Assembly: GCA_903916135.1 (NCBI GenBank)
Contig: CAIWVT010000331.1
Span: 1-5,507 of the forward strand
Direction: 5' to 3'
Origin: an uncultured bacterium
GTDB lineage: Bacteria; Bacteroidota; Bacteroidia; Bacteroidales; CAIWKO01
DNA length: 5,507 bases
The stretch's first letter is position 1, and every line of letters begins with the position of its first letter. The notes under the pieces are model-generated. The model saw nothing but the letters and a program-made list of their open reading frames with translations. It had not been told where the DNA came from and searched no databases. Positions 5,294 through 5,507 of the stretch are shown here, piece by piece. A program made the translations under genes and the position numbers.

Positions 5294-5504
5294 AATTAAA
5301 AAAGGAAAATAAAGAATAGAAAAAAAGAAAAATAAAAAATAGCGTTTAGCAGAATTCTGTAACTGAAATCGACCAATTTTTCAAATACGAACGGAATAAG
5401 CAAAACGCCACGCGAAAGCGTGGTCGTTGCTTTTTACGTGTTCGTAGGGTTCTTGGTCGAACCTCAGTTACAGCGTGGGCAATTTGACCACGCTGTTTTT
5501 TTTT
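5294..5504 (+). ncRNA. structured small RNA of unknown family
   Basis: The predicted transcript is about 210 bases long, with promoter and terminator both visible and no ATG in the plus strand from promoter to end. After an A-rich leader, 5357-5473 folds as one long rod. CTGTAACTGA (5357-5366) pairs with TCAGTTACAG (5464-5473), TCGACCAA (5369-5376) with TTGGTCGA (5453-5460), and TACGAAC (5386-5392) with GTTCGTA (5440-5446). An apical hairpin of 14 pairs follows: AAGC/GCTT, AACG/CGTT and CCACGC/GCGTGG around a GAAA tetraloop (5414-5417), with small bulges. Internal loops interrupt the rod, the largest at 5377-5385 opposite 5447-5452. A long rod with a central loop and an intrinsic terminator resembles 6S RNA in outline, but I cannot match it to 6S or any named family. 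A leader of an off-window gene, or a palindromic mobile repeat, are alternatives. The exact 5' end is inferred. Confidence 0.62.
5470..5504 (+). terminator. strong intrinsic terminator
   Basis: ACAGCGTGG (5470-5478) pairs perfectly with CCACGCTGT (5488-5496) around a nine-base loop. The stem's last T begins a run of nine T residues (5496-5504). Its first four bases, ACAG, are also the last four of the rod's closing stem, so the two helices compete for them. Confidence 0.92.
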
Positions 5505-5507
5505 GTA

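Noticed and set aside
5294..5504. Small protein gene in the terminal transcript
   Set aside because: There is no ATG on the plus strand here, and the sequence is dominated by nested complementarity and a terminator.

Overview
The window looks like chromosomal DNA of a member of the Bacteroidota. The evidence is a CCC-motif type small membrane protein and a DUF2752-type protein, several promoters of the TTTG / TAnnTTTG kind used by the primary sigma factor of this phylum, A-rich leaders without Shine-Dalgarno sequences, and AT-rich intergenic DNA. No mobile-element gene, CRISPR array, tRNA or rRNA was seen.

Layout. Positions 1-233 are AT-rich and gene-free, with one possible outward promoter. 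Positions 234-2442 hold a three-gene minus-strand operon: DUF2752-type membrane protein, CCC-motif type membrane protein, then the bifunctional NAD(P)HX repair enzyme Nnr. A 168-bp divergent region follows. Positions 2611-3492 encode on the plus strand an exported protein of unknown function that appears to be built from an internal duplication. Its stop codon is followed at once by a 21-bp tandem array (3526-3735, ten copies, with degenerate copies before it). Next comes a cluster of four tiny hairpins with GAA/TTC triloops arranged as a REP-like nested inverted repeat (3813-3958).

Positions 3959-4281 form an unusually elaborate upstream region. It contains a dyad, a textbook sigma-54 promoter (TGGCACG-N4-TTGCT) and a Bacteroidota sigma-70-type promoter. 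It leads to an orphan 304-residue protein (4282-5196) with a helical body and a C-terminal carboxypeptidase-regulatory-like beta domain. The last 250 bases hold what looks like a complete, undescribed small RNA gene: a consensus promoter (5255-5287), an A-rich leader, a long rod-like hairpin (5357-5473) capped by a GNRA tetraloop, and a strong intrinsic terminator (5470-5504). No ATG occurs anywhere in the predicted transcript.

The most interesting items are the terminal structured RNA, whose apical stem could in principle pair with its own terminator, and the sigma-54-controlled orphan protein. The 21-bp array and the hairpin cluster are probably members of dispersed repeat families. Nothing here links the genes into one pathway, apart from the co-transcription of the first three.
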